Source of the DNA: Hahella chejuensis KCTC 2396
GTDB taxonomy: Bacteria; Pseudomonadota; Gammaproteobacteria; Pseudomonadales; Oleiphilaceae
Direction of reading: 5' to 3'
NCBI RefSeq assembly: GCF_000012985.1
Contig: NC_007645.1
Span: 7,119,001-7,183,000, forward strand
Length of the DNA stretch: 64,000 nucleotides
Below the pieces are notes generated by a model. The model was not told the origin of the DNA. It did no database searches and saw nothing but the letters and a program-made list of their open reading frames with translations. The translations under genes and the position numbers were made by a program. Shown in pieces: positions 9,527-17,955 of this stretch (position 1 is its first letter; each line of letters begins with the position of its first letter).

Positions 9527-10288
9527 TCAACGCGCGTCGGTTTTCTCCCGCTTCGGCAAGGGGAATAACATACCGACGCGCCGCCTGTAATCCAGATAGG
9601 TCCGCCCGAATTCGCGAACCAGATCCCGCTCTTCAAAGTACAGTCCAATCAAGATATAGAGCGTCATGCCGCCGGCGAAAACACAGTGCCCCAGCGTAGC
9701 GACCGAGGTGGACCACATGCCCACCAGGATGCCGCTTTGAATAGGGTGGCGCACCACGCGATAAAACTGGCTGACGCGAAATTCAGTGGGCGGCGTCGAT
9801 TGTCCGCGAAATTTGCGCCAGGGCTGGCGCAGTCCAAACAATTCAAAATGGTCGAGCATAAAGGTGGCGAGAAACATCACGCCCCAACCGGCGAAGGCCA
9901 GAGTCAGGAAAAATACGTTGGCCGGCTCCCCGTCTATCGACCACACGACAGTGGGCAATGGCGCCCAGAAATAGAAAACCGCCGCAAAAACCAGCGTGGT
10001 GGCCAAACAATAAGTCGCGCGCTCAATGGCGGGAGAAATACGACGCGTCAGCCAGCTTTTGAATGACCGCCGCGCCATCAGACTGTGTTGAACTCCAAAC
10101 AGCGCCATCAGACCTATATCAATAAACAGCGCAGTCGGGGTATCCAGCAAGGGACCGTCATTGATCGCTTTCGGAACCGGCAGCCCATTGACGAAGCCGA
10201 TGAAATAGAGCATCGCCCCCACGGCGGCAAGATAGCAAACGGAGGCGTACGCCAGCTCCGCCATGACGATGATGCGAGCGTTTTTCAT
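9527..10288 (-). CDS. Membrane methyltransferase, MddA/NnrU/ICMT-like
   Basis: This 253-residue integral membrane protein with about five to six hydrophobic segments resembles methanethiol S-methyltransferase (MddA), which makes dimethyl sulphide from methanethiol and S-adenosylmethionine, and the wider isoprenylcysteine methyltransferase-like fold. The most diagnostic stretch is the C-terminal 'FYRVVRHPIQSGILVGMW', the conserved 'R-H-P-x-x-x-G' cofactor-binding block, followed by 'YFEERDLVREFGRTYLDYRRRVGML'. Substrate choice within this family cannot be read from sequence, so the MddA reaction is an inference. A purine-rich AGGTCCG precedes the start. It is monocistronic, convergent with pepQ. 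Confidence 0.75.
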   Translation of the reverse strand: MKNARIIVMAELAYASVCYLAAVGAMLYFIGFVNGLPVPKAINDGPLLDTPTALFIDIGLMALFGVQHSLMARRSFKSWLTRRISPAIERATYCLATTLVFAAVFYFWAPLPTVVWSIDGEPANVFFLTLAFAGWGVMFLATFMLDHFELFGLRQPWRKFRGQSTPPTEFRVSQFYRVVRHPIQSGILVGMWSTSVATLGHCVFAGGMTLYILIGLYFEERDLVREFGRTYLDYRRRVGMLFPLPKREKTDAR

Positions 10289-10402
10289 AACGGACCTGGC
10301 TCCCTGGCGCGTTTGGTTTAGATATGTGTGCGCCGACTATTGTGACTGGCGCGAGACGCAGGAAACAGGGCGAGAATTACCGGTAAGCTGACTTCCCCTC
10401 CT

Positions 10403-10554
10403 ACTATTAATCAGGCAGACAAATAGCTTCCTTCTATTTGTCTGCAACGACAGGGCCTGCACATGTCAGGCCCTGTCTCCCGCGGCTTAACGCCGCGCAG
10501 GCGCATCCATGCGCCTGATGATTAACATGCCAATATCATTGCCATGTTAATCAT
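10403..10554. repeat. Multi-hairpin repeat element, copy 1
   Basis: Five successive perfect or near-perfect hairpins make up this element. Stem 1 is 10415-10426/10434-10445 (12 bp), stem 2 is 10450-10459/10467-10476 (10 bp), stem 3 is 10481-10486/10492-10497, stem 4 is 10498-10506/10509-10517 (9 bp) and stem 5 is 10518-10529/10543-10554 (12 bp). An inverted, slightly diverged copy lies at 17652-17803. The last stem contains the stop codon of the adjacent HD-domain gene. It could be a non-autonomous mobile element or a REP/BIME-like terminator. Confidence 0.8.
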
Positions 10555-11077
10555 GCATCAGAGCCGGCGAGTAATACCCTCGCTCCGCCGCTTCCTGCAG
10601 AAACCACGTCAGCGCTTTATTGGCGGTCCAGCCGCCGGGACAATCCACACGATCGGCGATCATGAACAGACACAGCAATTGCATGTTCACCTTCGACGCC
10701 ATCTTCCGCCAGGCTTTGTCGCTGGGCGGCTGTCCTTTGGTTTTGGAAATATACCAGGGCAAATTAATGTCATGGTACTTCACCAGATTCACGAAGCTGT
10801 CTTCAAACTCACCGTAAAAGGCCAGGTTTTTCAGCGACTCCTCCGGATTGGCGGAGCCGTTGATCTTGCCAATATCGTGCACTCTGGCCAGGGCCTCCAG
10901 GATATGTTTCTCCGTCTCCGTGCAGCCATTCAGATCCGCCAGCTGCAAGGCCCGGGACGCCACCATTTCACAGTGGACCAATGCGTTATCCGCCGTATGC
11001 CTTTCAGGATTAAGCGTCACATTGGCCAGTTGTGCGTAGTCTCGCTGGAACGCGTGGGTATTCAACGCCGCAAACAT
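10547..11077 (-). CDS. HD-domain phosphohydrolase
   Basis: This 176-residue cytoplasmic protein carries the HD superfamily metal-binding signature: His in 'ALVHCEMV', the paired 'VHDIGK', His-Asp in 'VKYHDINLPW' and a final Asp in 'MIADRVDCPGG'. Such proteins usually hydrolyse nucleotides, cyclic nucleotides or other phosphate esters; the substrate is unknown here. The start is well supported by AAGAGGAGA about 7 bases upstream. It follows the HAD-like gene by 30 bases in the same direction, so the two are probably an operon. Its stop codon lies inside the terminal stem of the multi-hairpin repeat, which likely also ends the transcript. Confidence 0.75.
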   Translation of the reverse strand: MFAALNTHAFQRDYAQLANVTLNPERHTADNALVHCEMVASRALQLADLNGCTETEKHILEALARVHDIGKINGSANPEESLKNLAFYGEFEDSFVNLVKYHDINLPWYISKTKGQPPSDKAWRKMASKVNMQLLCLFMIADRVDCPGGWTANKALTWFLQEAAERGYYSPALMHD

Positions 11078-11107
11078 TTGATGTCTCCTCTTGTTCTTTT
11101 AAACCAG

Positions 11108-11623
11108 TTAATCCAGTGACTTAGAAATCGCAGAAAGCGCTTCTCGCCAATTCAACGTAGATTCAACCCAATCAGGCGCAGGCTGTGATTTAAGCTGCTC
11201 GCCGAACAGGTACAGATGCGGCGCCAGCCCATGCAGATGTCGCAGGACATCCAGTCGGTCATCCACAAAATGGGTCAGTCCCAGATCCGCGCAATGCCCT
11301 GCTTTTTCATGCCGTTTAAAGCAAAACCGCAAGTGGTGGCCAGGTATGCCGGTTCGTTCAAAAAACTGGTGATGCGCCAACCACAAGCGGGTTTTGTGTT
11401 GTGTGTTCTTACCCGCTTTGGACACCAGCCAGACCCGCCCCTCAAACAGGTCGACCAAACGGGCCAGGTTTTCAATCGCCCCTTCCGCCGGCGGCGTCCG
11501 CAACGCTTGCTCAATGCCTCCCGATAGAAACGCCGTGTCGGACTTCCCATCTTTCACTGGAGAGATAATTACTCGGCCGATATCGACCCCTAATTTGTGT
11601 ATATGTTCTATTCTCGTATTCAT
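11108..11623 (-). CDS. HAD-like hydrolase
   Basis: This 171-residue protein fits the haloacid dehalogenase fold. Motif I is 'LGVDIGRVI' (nucleophile Asp followed by I-G, a variant of D-x-D/G), motif II may be the Ser in 'VWLVSKAG', and motif IV is 'THFVDDRLDVL'. The general acid Asp two residues after the nucleophile is replaced by Gly, as in some phosphatase-like and non-hydrolytic members. It is the first gene of a pair with an HD-domain hydrolase 30 bases downstream. A LysR-type regulator is divergent from it (start 140 bases away), which suggests that this regulator controls the pair. No Shine-Dalgarno is visible. Confidence 0.65.
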   Translation of the reverse strand: MNTRIEHIHKLGVDIGRVIISPVKDGKSDTAFLSGGIEQALRTPPAEGAIENLARLVDLFEGRVWLVSKAGKNTQHKTRLWLAHHQFFERTGIPGHHLRFCFKRHEKAGHCADLGLTHFVDDRLDVLRHLHGLAPHLYLFGEQLKSQPAPDWVESTLNWREALSAISKSLD

Positions 11624-11762
11624 GTGGAAATCATATCGGCGCAGGCTCTAGACAAGAACTATTGTTTATATAGCGACTATAAAAATAAGTTATAGTTAGC
11701 CATTTACTCCAAACCCTAACGCCAGCCACATCAATGAGCGGCGCCCTGCATAAAATGGAACT

Positions 11763-12647
11763 ATGAAAAGCGACTGGATTGAGTCTTTTTTAGTGTTTAG
11801 TGAGTGCATGAACTTCACTCACGCCGCCGAACGTCTGCATATCTCCCAGCCTGCGCTGCATGTGAAAATAAAGAAGTTGTCCGAGCAATTGCAGACGCCG
11901 CTCTATCGCAAGTCCGGCAAGGAGCTGGTGCTGACGGAGGAAGGCAAAAAAGTACAGACCTTCGCCAGAGAAATGCGCGACCGCTCCAGCACTTTCTTCG
12001 AAGAGTTACGCCATGGCGGCTCTGCGCAGCCCGTTGTGCTCGCCGCCGGGGAAGGCGCGTTTCTGTATCTGCTGGGTATGGCTATTCAGGGCTTCAAAAA
12101 TGAAAGTGAACACCCACTACGCCTGATTACTGCGGACAAAGCGGCCACCATCAGCGCTGTAGAGGACGGCTCGGCGCATCTTGGCGTAGCAGCGTTGAGC
12201 GCCATTCCTGAAGGATTGGAGCTGACCTTGTTGACAGAGGTGGAACAATCGCTGGCGGTGCCCACCTCGCACCGACTGGCGAAACGACGCCATCTCAGCC
12301 TCAAGGACCTGAATGGCGAGAAACTGATTCTGCCGCCGCCGGGCATGCCGCAACGCATGGCGGTGGAGCAGGCGCTGATGAGCAACGGCGTCAACTGGAC
12401 GCCATCCGTAGAAGCACGCGGGTGGGAACTGATGCTGCATTTCGTGAAGCTGGGCGTGGGCGTCAGCATCGTCAACGGCTGCTGCAACATCCCCTCCGCC
12501 CTGACCGCCATTACCATCCAGGACTTACCCAAAATCTCCTACTACATCATCGAACGCAAAGGCCGCTGGAAAACCACCGGCGCGCAAGAGTTAAAAAACT
12601 GCCTGTTAAAGCACAAGGGGGACTGGCGGGAGCGGCGTGGGGGTTAG
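11763..12647 (+). CDS. LysR-family transcriptional regulator
   Basis: This 294-residue protein has the standard LysR layout. An N-terminal winged helix-turn-helix is followed by a periplasmic-binding-protein-like effector domain; the key stretch is 'MNFTHAAERLHISQPALHVK', then 'IKKLSEQLQTPLYRKSGKELVLTEEG'. The effector domain contains 'EQSLAVPTSHRLAKRRHLSLKDL', the usual second-strand region. It is divergent from the HAD/HD operon, the classical arrangement in which a LysR protein regulates the neighbouring operon and itself; the shared region (11624-11762) is AT-rich with several TATA-like steps. The ligand is unknown. It overlaps the end of the convergent CPBP gene by 4 bases. Confidence 0.85.
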   Translation: MKSDWIESFLVFSECMNFTHAAERLHISQPALHVKIKKLSEQLQTPLYRKSGKELVLTEEGKKVQTFAREMRDRSSTFFEELRHGGSAQPVVLAAGEGAFLYLLGMAIQGFKNESEHPLRLITADKAATISAVEDGSAHLGVAALSAIPEGLELTLLTEVEQSLAVPTSHRLAKRRHLSLKDLNGEKLILPPPGMPQRMAVEQALMSNGVNWTPSVEARGWELMLHFVKLGVGVSIVNGCCNIPSALTAITIQDLPKISYYIIERKGRWKTTGAQELKNCLLKHKGDWRERRGG

Positions 12648-14959
12648 AGCGTTACCTCATGAACGATTGGTTTTCCTTCACGATAAAGCTGTAACTGCTT
12701 TTCCATATTTTCGAGGACATCTTTCGCATCGGAATTGTCTTCCTTAAGCTTTTCTATAGCCGATTTCTGCAAAGATACCGCCGATTCATAACGTCCATCA
12801 CTGGCATAGGCGGCGGCTAACGTATCAAGCACCGAACTATTTCGCATTTCACTTGGAATACCTTCCGCTATGGCGATCGCCCGCTTTCCATCGCGGATGG
12901 ATGAATTACTCGACGTCGCCAGCAGCCACGCAAGATTATTTCGAATACGCTCATCCCCTCCTTCCAGAGCGCGTTCATACCACGAATAGGACTCTTGAAC
13001 GTTTCTAACAACAAATGTTTCCGTGAGATATAAGTCCGCAACGTAGCCTTGCGCTTCGGCGTCACCTTGCAGCGCGGCAGGTAAACAGCTTAAAAACGCC
13101 TTTTCATGCTGCGCATTCTGCACGCCTTGTTCACATTCCAGCAGCGCCTGAGATTTGACGCCGTTATCAGCAACTACGCCGACAACCAATGTTGTCACAG
13201 CAATAAAATTAACAGCCATATGCATCAGAATTGGCGCATAGAGACCTCCAATGTAGCGATACAAGATCGCAGCGATAAACCCTAAAACAAAGTAATACGG
13301 ATAGAGGCTTTGGTTACTATGCATAGACATAAAAATCGCGGCCTGGATTATGTTGGCGAACCAAAAGCCGACATAACGCTGGGTAGCGTTGAGGATCACT
13401 CCCCGACAAAGAATTTCTTCATATATTGGAACCATGACGCCGAACAGCAGCAGGCTGACGGCTAATCCATAGGCCTCATAAGTGGACTTGATATAGTCGT
13501 CGACATCTGCGATCACGATTAATTTCAGATCAGGAAGACACAGTATCGGCGTCATAAACAACAGCCCTACCGCTAACGCTAAGGGCGTCACAGTTCCAAG
13601 TAAAACGTGGCGATAACTATGGAATATTCCTCTGCGTAAAGTTCTCCCCGTCACACAAATGACACTGACAAACATAACCAGAACAAAGATCACCATATAA
13701 TTCGGGCCATTGCCGCTAGGCGCCTGCATCACATTCTTTTGGCTGGTCGCTCCGGGATAGAAGTGCTCATATAAAACGCTGGAAACCACTAATACCAGTC
13801 CCAGTAAAAACCACGCCTGACCCATGCCCCACCCACTAAATATTGGCTCATTCGGTGAGTTTAGGAACTTGTTCCTGCGCATCCGCCATAGCCCTATGTA
13901 GTGCACTGGTAAGAATATGCACAACGGCGCTAAAGCCAGAGCCATGTAACGACAAAGGCTATATAAAAGTACTTGAGGATTTTCGACGAATAGTTGTGCG
14001 GCCGCCCCAGGATACTTTGTCGCCAGGTCGAACCAATACAGCAAAAAGGGGTCTCTCGAGTAATGGCCGACCGCAAAGGCGCGATAGGCTTTGACAGCAT
14101 TCTCTTCATCGCCGGATTCAAGCTCATAATCGAGCCAAATAGCGCTAAGTTCGGGACTCTTACTGTGGTAGGCGCTATCGAGTTTCTCTTGCATCAACTC
14201 ACGTAACGCGCCACTTTCCTTGAGGTGCGCCAACAATCTGGCGTGCGATAAGGTGTGTAGATTTCCTCGCTTTTCTTCATCAAGAATAGAGAATATTTTC
14301 GCGGCTTCTTCGAGCAAGCCGGCTTTAACGAAAATTTTAATCGCCAATGTTCTTTCTTCTTCAGAAAAGCTCATCGGTATGATTTTTTCCGCAAAAAGCT
14401 TTGCATGCTCTACTTCATTGTTCTTTGCATAATAATCAACGATCACCTCCGCCAGCCGTACAGTGGGCTTTTTTTGAAAGGCGGACACAGCATAAACAAC
14501 TGATTGAGCCTTATATTCCTTGTCATAACGAAGGGAGTACGCCAGTTGCTCATACAGCTTGGCGATATCCGTAGCATCCCAATCTTCAAGCGCAATTCTG
14601 TTTAGCTCCACAGCCTTATCCAATAGAGATTCGCCATACTCGCTTTCCAATAGATACAACTGAGTGACGGGCTCCGAAGAGTATCGAGACGATAGTTCAT
14701 CCAGGCACTTGGAGTAATCTTCCTCCGCGGGCTCAATGTAGAGGTCTTCAAGGTAGGTCGCGTTTTCTATGAACTGGCAAAGCGCAATCAAGTCCTCTGC
14801 GCGCTTAAACGTAGAAGTATCAAGACTGGTTAAAGACGCCACCTCTTTCTGATAAAGACGCGTTACTTCCTTTTCAAAATCTGCAAAGTCGGGAGTCGCG
14901 CCAAAGGCGGAGCCGGCGTAGAAGAACACGCCCAGCAGCAGGGAGAGAACAACTTTCAT
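12644..14959 (-). CDS. CPBP intramembrane metalloprotease-like protein with TPR/Sel1-type repeats
   Basis: This 771-residue envelope protein has a signal peptide (MKVVLSLLLGVFFYAGSAFGA). A helical-repeat region follows at about residues 30-330, which reads like TPR repeats ('EDWDATDIAKLYEQLAYSL'). The membrane domain of about eight segments (about 335-610) carries the CPBP/Abi signature: 'PIYEEILCRGVIL' (EExxxR), 'AIFMSMHS' and 'ILMHMAVNFIAV' (the His motifs). A C-terminal Sel1-like stretch (about 610-750) contains 'LSCLPAALQGDAEAQGYVADL'. Members of this family are CAAX/Rce1-like proteases or bacteriocin self-immunity proteins. The motif residues are intact, so activity is possible. The flanking repeats suggest a protein-binding role, which is inference. 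Confidence 0.75.
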   Translation of the reverse strand: MKVVLSLLLGVFFYAGSAFGATPDFADFEKEVTRLYQKEVASLTSLDTSTFKRAEDLIALCQFIENATYLEDLYIEPAEEDYSKCLDELSSRYSSEPVTQLYLLESEYGESLLDKAVELNRIALEDWDATDIAKLYEQLAYSLRYDKEYKAQSVVYAVSAFQKKPTVRLAEVIVDYYAKNNEVEHAKLFAEKIIPMSFSEEERTLAIKIFVKAGLLEEAAKIFSILDEEKRGNLHTLSHARLLAHLKESGALRELMQEKLDSAYHSKSPELSAIWLDYELESGDEENAVKAYRAFAVGHYSRDPFLLYWFDLATKYPGAAAQLFVENPQVLLYSLCRYMALALAPLCIFLPVHYIGLWRMRRNKFLNSPNEPIFSGWGMGQAWFLLGLVLVVSSVLYEHFYPGATSQKNVMQAPSGNGPNYMVIFVLVMFVSVICVTGRTLRRGIFHSYRHVLLGTVTPLALAVGLLFMTPILCLPDLKLIVIADVDDYIKSTYEAYGLAVSLLLFGVMVPIYEEILCRGVILNATQRYVGFWFANIIQAAIFMSMHSNQSLYPYYFVLGFIAAILYRYIGGLYAPILMHMAVNFIAVTTLVVGVVADNGVKSQALLECEQGVQNAQHEKAFLSCLPAALQGDAEAQGYVADLYLTETFVVRNVQESYSWYERALEGGDERIRNNLAWLLATSSNSSIRDGKRAIAIAEGIPSEMRNSSVLDTLAAAYASDGRYESAVSLQKSAIEKLKEDNSDAKDVLENMEKQLQLYREGKPIVHEVTL

Positions 14960-15030
14960 GGGATAGACTGCGTTGGTTCAAGGAACCGGCAATCTACCCC
15001 AGCGCAGTGAGGGAAACCAGCTTGTTTGTG

Positions 15031-16182
15031 TTACTCGTCCCTGATGACGAAAGCCTGAATCCCGTTTTGATAGAGAATATGCGCGGCGACGTCGTTGCGA
15101 CGGCCGCCTTCCTGCGACAGGTAGTAGATAGCGGACTTATCCAGCCCGGAAATCTTGTCGCGCAAATCCGCCAGGGGCACATGCAGGCACTTGGGTAGAG
15201 GGGAGTGTTCAAACTCCGCGGTGGAGCGAATGTCCAGCAGGGTGGATTTGGAGTCTTCCGCCGCCCGCTTGCGAAACTCGGCCAGAGACACGTAATTCAC
15301 CAGCGGGTCATGCAGCAGGCTTTGAAAAGATTTCTTATCCAGGCGCGCCAATACGCCGTCCTCGCTCATGATAATCGTGGCGGAGCGCACTGTATCGGAG
15401 ACCAGGGCTTCCTCCCCGAAATATGAGCCCTTACTGACGCGGATGGGCTTGCTTTCATCCCCGCCAATGACCACCCGCGCGCTGCCGTCGATGAGCAGGT
15501 AGAAATAATCGCCCTCATCCCCTTCCTCAATAATGACCTGGCCTTTCTTGACCTCTATCCTTTCAAAGCGGGCAAATACTTTCTCCACATTGGCGGGCGG
15601 CAGGTTGAAGAACAAAGGGAATTCCAGCAGGCTGGCCATCCAGTCGAAGTAGGCTTCGTCAAAATCTCCGCTGATCTCTTCAACAACTTCCGCTTCTTCC
15701 TGTAGTTGTTCTCTCGCCGCCTCGTCTTCCTGATCCTGCTTCGCTTCCGCTTCCGTCCATGCCAAAGCGCGGTCTAAAAAGACGCCGTCCACCGCCAGCA
15801 TATGCCCCGGCTCTTGCGCGGTCACCGTCACGCCTTCGGGCATTTTTCCGTTCAAAGGAAACAGGCAATCCGGGTCAGTGCTGTCGATGGTTGTGGAGGA
15901 AAGGATGTTTTTCTTTATCTTCAAAGCGCCTTTGAGCAGGTAATAGGTGTCGGTGCGCTTGGCGGACTTATCGAAGACCACTTCTCCACCGCCAAAGGTC
16001 ATGACCTTGCTGCGTTTGATCACTTGATTCAGGTATTTCCTGGATAGTTGGCTCAACGGAGAGTAACGGGACATCAACTGATCAGTGATGTTCAAACTGG
16101 CGTGTAGCGACATGGGGACTACTCGATTGAAAGGTGAATCTAAGTTGCCTACAGAATTAAAAATAGCATCAATCTCGGACAA
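15031..16182 (-). CDS. Dual cyclic-nucleotide-binding domain protein with C-terminal rhodanese-like domain
   Basis: This 383-residue protein has a diverged cNMP-binding domain (about 50-140), a Glu/Asp-rich linker and a second, well-formed cNMP-binding domain (about 185-300: 'VIIEEGDEGDYFYLLIDGSA', 'GSYFGEEALVSDTVRSATI'). It ends in a rhodanese domain (about 305-383). The rhodanese active-site loop reads 'YYLSQEGGRRND', so the catalytic Cys is replaced by Ser and sulphur transfer is unlikely. No DNA-binding helix-turn-helix is seen, so it is probably a cytoplasmic signalling protein rather than a CRP regulator. It starts at TTG 16182, which is well supported by GGAGGTTAA 7 bases upstream. It is divergent from the next CPBP gene. 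Confidence 0.82.
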   Translation of the reverse strand: MSEIDAIFNSVGNLDSPFNRVVPMSLHASLNITDQLMSRYSPLSQLSRKYLNQVIKRSKVMTFGGGEVVFDKSAKRTDTYYLLKGALKIKKNILSSTTIDSTDPDCLFPLNGKMPEGVTVTAQEPGHMLAVDGVFLDRALAWTEAEAKQDQEDEAAREQLQEEAEVVEEISGDFDEAYFDWMASLLEFPLFFNLPPANVEKVFARFERIEVKKGQVIIEEGDEGDYFYLLIDGSARVVIGGDESKPIRVSKGSYFGEEALVSDTVRSATIIMSEDGVLARLDKKSFQSLLHDPLVNYVSLAEFRKRAAEDSKSTLLDIRSTAEFEHSPLPKCLHVPLADLRDKISGLDKSAIYYLSQEGGRRNDVAAHILYQNGIQAFVIRDE

Positions 16183-16213
16183 CCGTTAACCTCCATTTTT
16201 CGCGCCCCGCCTT

Positions 16214-17119
16214 ATGATGGAGATATTCACCGACATGGTTTCGTTCACCCTGACGCCGGCAGTCATCTGGGTATTCAGCCTCTACGCCCTGGCGTTGATC
16301 GCTTTGATCCTGGCGCGCTCCAGACAGATCCCCGCCTACGCCTGGACGCTTCCCGCGTCCGCGTCGCTGGGAGCTGCGTTTTATTTCGATCTCGCCGCCT
16401 GGATTGCGCTTTTGCCCTTGGCGGCGTTATGGGCTGCAGGGCTCGCCATGGTGAAGCTGTCCGGGTGGAAGAAGGCCCTCGCTTGGCTGGCGACGACAGC
16501 GCTGTCACTCGCATTAGCGCTACACTTGGCGCCGGGATTCACGCATCAGACCGTGATTCCCACTCTTCACCTCGGCGCCGCCACTTTGCCGTTCGCTCTG
16601 AGCGCCAAACTGGACAAAGCGCTGGCCGGACTGCTATTAGTCGCCCTTTTTCTTCCCTATCTCCCCACATTACGACAAACCGGCGCTGACCTGCGTCGCC
16701 ATTGGCCTCTACTGGTCGCTTCACTGGGAGTTATTTTCGGGGTCGGCGCACTACTGGGGGTTGATCTGGACCCCAAGACCGGAAGTTATATCCTGGTCTT
16801 CGCATTCTTTAATCTTTTGGTGACCTGCATCGCCGAAGAGACTTTTTTCAGACTGTTAGTGCAACGCAGTTTTGTCTCCTGCTTTCCCAATCTGAACAAA
16901 GTCGGACTTTGGGGCGTGTGGGTGGCGGGAACGCTGTTTGGGCTGGCCCACTTCCATACAGGCCCGGACGCAGCGCTACGTATGGCGCTGATTACCCTGG
17001 CGGGTTATTGCTACGCCTGGGTTTACTACAAAACTCAAAATTTCTGGCTGTCGGTGTTACTGCACTTCCTGGTGAATGTCATTCACCTCTGTCTGTTCGT
17101 TTACCCAGCGGATTTCTAG
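16214..17119 (+). CDS. CPBP family intramembrane metalloprotease
   Basis: This 301-residue polytopic inner-membrane protein has about eight hydrophobic segments and the CPBP/Abi motifs in its last third: 'CIAEETFFRLLVQRSF' (EExxxR), 'LFGLAHFHTG' and 'LSVLLHFLVNVIH'. Relatives include CAAX prenyl protease-like enzymes and proteins giving immunity to bacteriocins. All predicted metal ligands (Glu-Glu and the two His) are present. Two ATGs in tandem (16214, 16217) leave the exact start open. The lipoprotein gene begins 10 bases after its stop and is probably co-transcribed. It is the second CPBP protein within 5 kb but is not closely similar to the first. Confidence 0.82.
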   Translation: MMEIFTDMVSFTLTPAVIWVFSLYALALIALILARSRQIPAYAWTLPASASLGAAFYFDLAAWIALLPLAALWAAGLAMVKLSGWKKALAWLATTALSLALALHLAPGFTHQTVIPTLHLGAATLPFALSAKLDKALAGLLLVALFLPYLPTLRQTGADLRRHWPLLVASLGVIFGVGALLGVDLDPKTGSYILVFAFFNLLVTCIAEETFFRLLVQRSFVSCFPNLNKVGLWGVWVAGTLFGLAHFHTGPDAALRMALITLAGYCYAWVYYKTQNFWLSVLLHFLVNVIHLCLFVYPADF

Positions 17120-17129
17120 GAGAAACGTT

Positions 17130-17543
17130 ATGTCCCCGCGCCGGTATCCCGTCTTAACGGCTTTGGCTCTCGGATTGTCGGCCTGCGTCGCCGACCCGGG
17201 CATACCCCATCCAGACAGTGGTCTGGTTTTCTCCCACCTGCGCCTGCAGCCGGAAATCACCGACCTGAATGGATTCCGGTGTCAGCCTGTAAATAAGACG
17301 GATTTGAACCACATACTGCAAACTGGCGAATTCGTCAGCCACCGCCAGATTCACGATGAATACTCCATCTCCGGTTGTTCCGTAACGGGGACCCTGAGCA
17401 TCAATGGGAGCGCAACGCCATTCAGCTTTGACTACAGCGGCATTTTCTATTTTGCGGACGGGCGCATACTGGCCTGCGGCGAAGCCTGCTGCGACGCGGG
17501 TTTCGAGCATTGCGGCTGGTATGATCCAGAGGCGCAGGAGTAG
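17130..17543 (+). CDS. Small predicted lipoprotein, Cys-rich C-terminus
   Basis: This 137-residue protein has a lipoprotein signal (MSPRRYPVLTALALGLSAC) whose lipobox L-S-A-C should be acylated, so it is probably membrane-anchored and faces the periplasm. The C-terminal part is rich in Cys (I-L-A-C-G-E-A-C-C-D-A-G-F-E-H-C-G), suggesting disulphides or metal binding. I do not recognise the family. I chose ATG 17130, with AGGAGAAACG ahead of it (an SD with about 7 bases spacing), over an upstream in-frame ATG at 17076 inside the previous gene. It is probably the last gene of the operon with the CPBP protease. Confidence 0.7.
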   Translation: MSPRRYPVLTALALGLSACVADPGIPHPDSGLVFSHLRLQPEITDLNGFRCQPVNKTDLNHILQTGEFVSHRQIHDEYSISGCSVTGTLSINGSATPFSFDYSGIFYFADGRILACGEACCDAGFEHCGWYDPEAQE

Positions 17544-17651
17544 AGATAAGCATTTGGATTTGAAGCAAAAAAACAACAAATTTCCACGCCATAATTCGCC
17601 ATTTTTCTGCCATAATGCGCCCCCTTTCATTTTGAAATGCAGGTTATACTC

Positions 17652-17803
17652 ATTATTAACATGGCAATGATATTGGCCTGTTAATAATCAGGCGCAGGGA
17701 TGCGCCTGCGCGGCGGCTAGCTGCGGAAGACAGGGCCTGACATAGGCGGGACCTGTCGTTGCAGACAAATAGAAGGAAGCTGTTTGTCCGCCTGGTTGAT
17801 AGT
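17652..17803. repeat. Multi-hairpin repeat element, copy 2 (inverted)
   Basis: This is the reverse-orientation copy of 10403-10554. The corresponding stems are 17652-17662/17678-17688, 17689-17696/17701-17708 and 17761-17772/17780-17791. Two middle stems are partly degraded, so this copy is the more decayed. It lies in the roughly 410-base gap between the lipoprotein gene and the alpha-2-macroglobulin gene. The remainder of that gap shows nothing clear beyond a possible promoter region after 17810. Confidence 0.78.
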
Positions 17804-17955
17804 TCATAGGGTCATTTAACGCCTGCAGCTAATATTCCGGCGCTTCATCCGTAGTACGTTTTCAAATCGTCTACGCCTCAATACGACTGAAGGGCTGGGA
17901 GGCTCGGCACACCTAACATTGTCGCTCACGCGTCTTCCGGGGGTTTTACAAGGAC

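Noticed and set aside
15007-15198. Plus-strand frames inside the cNMP/rhodanese gene
   Set aside because: They are shadows; codon pattern and domain matches favour the minus-strand gene.
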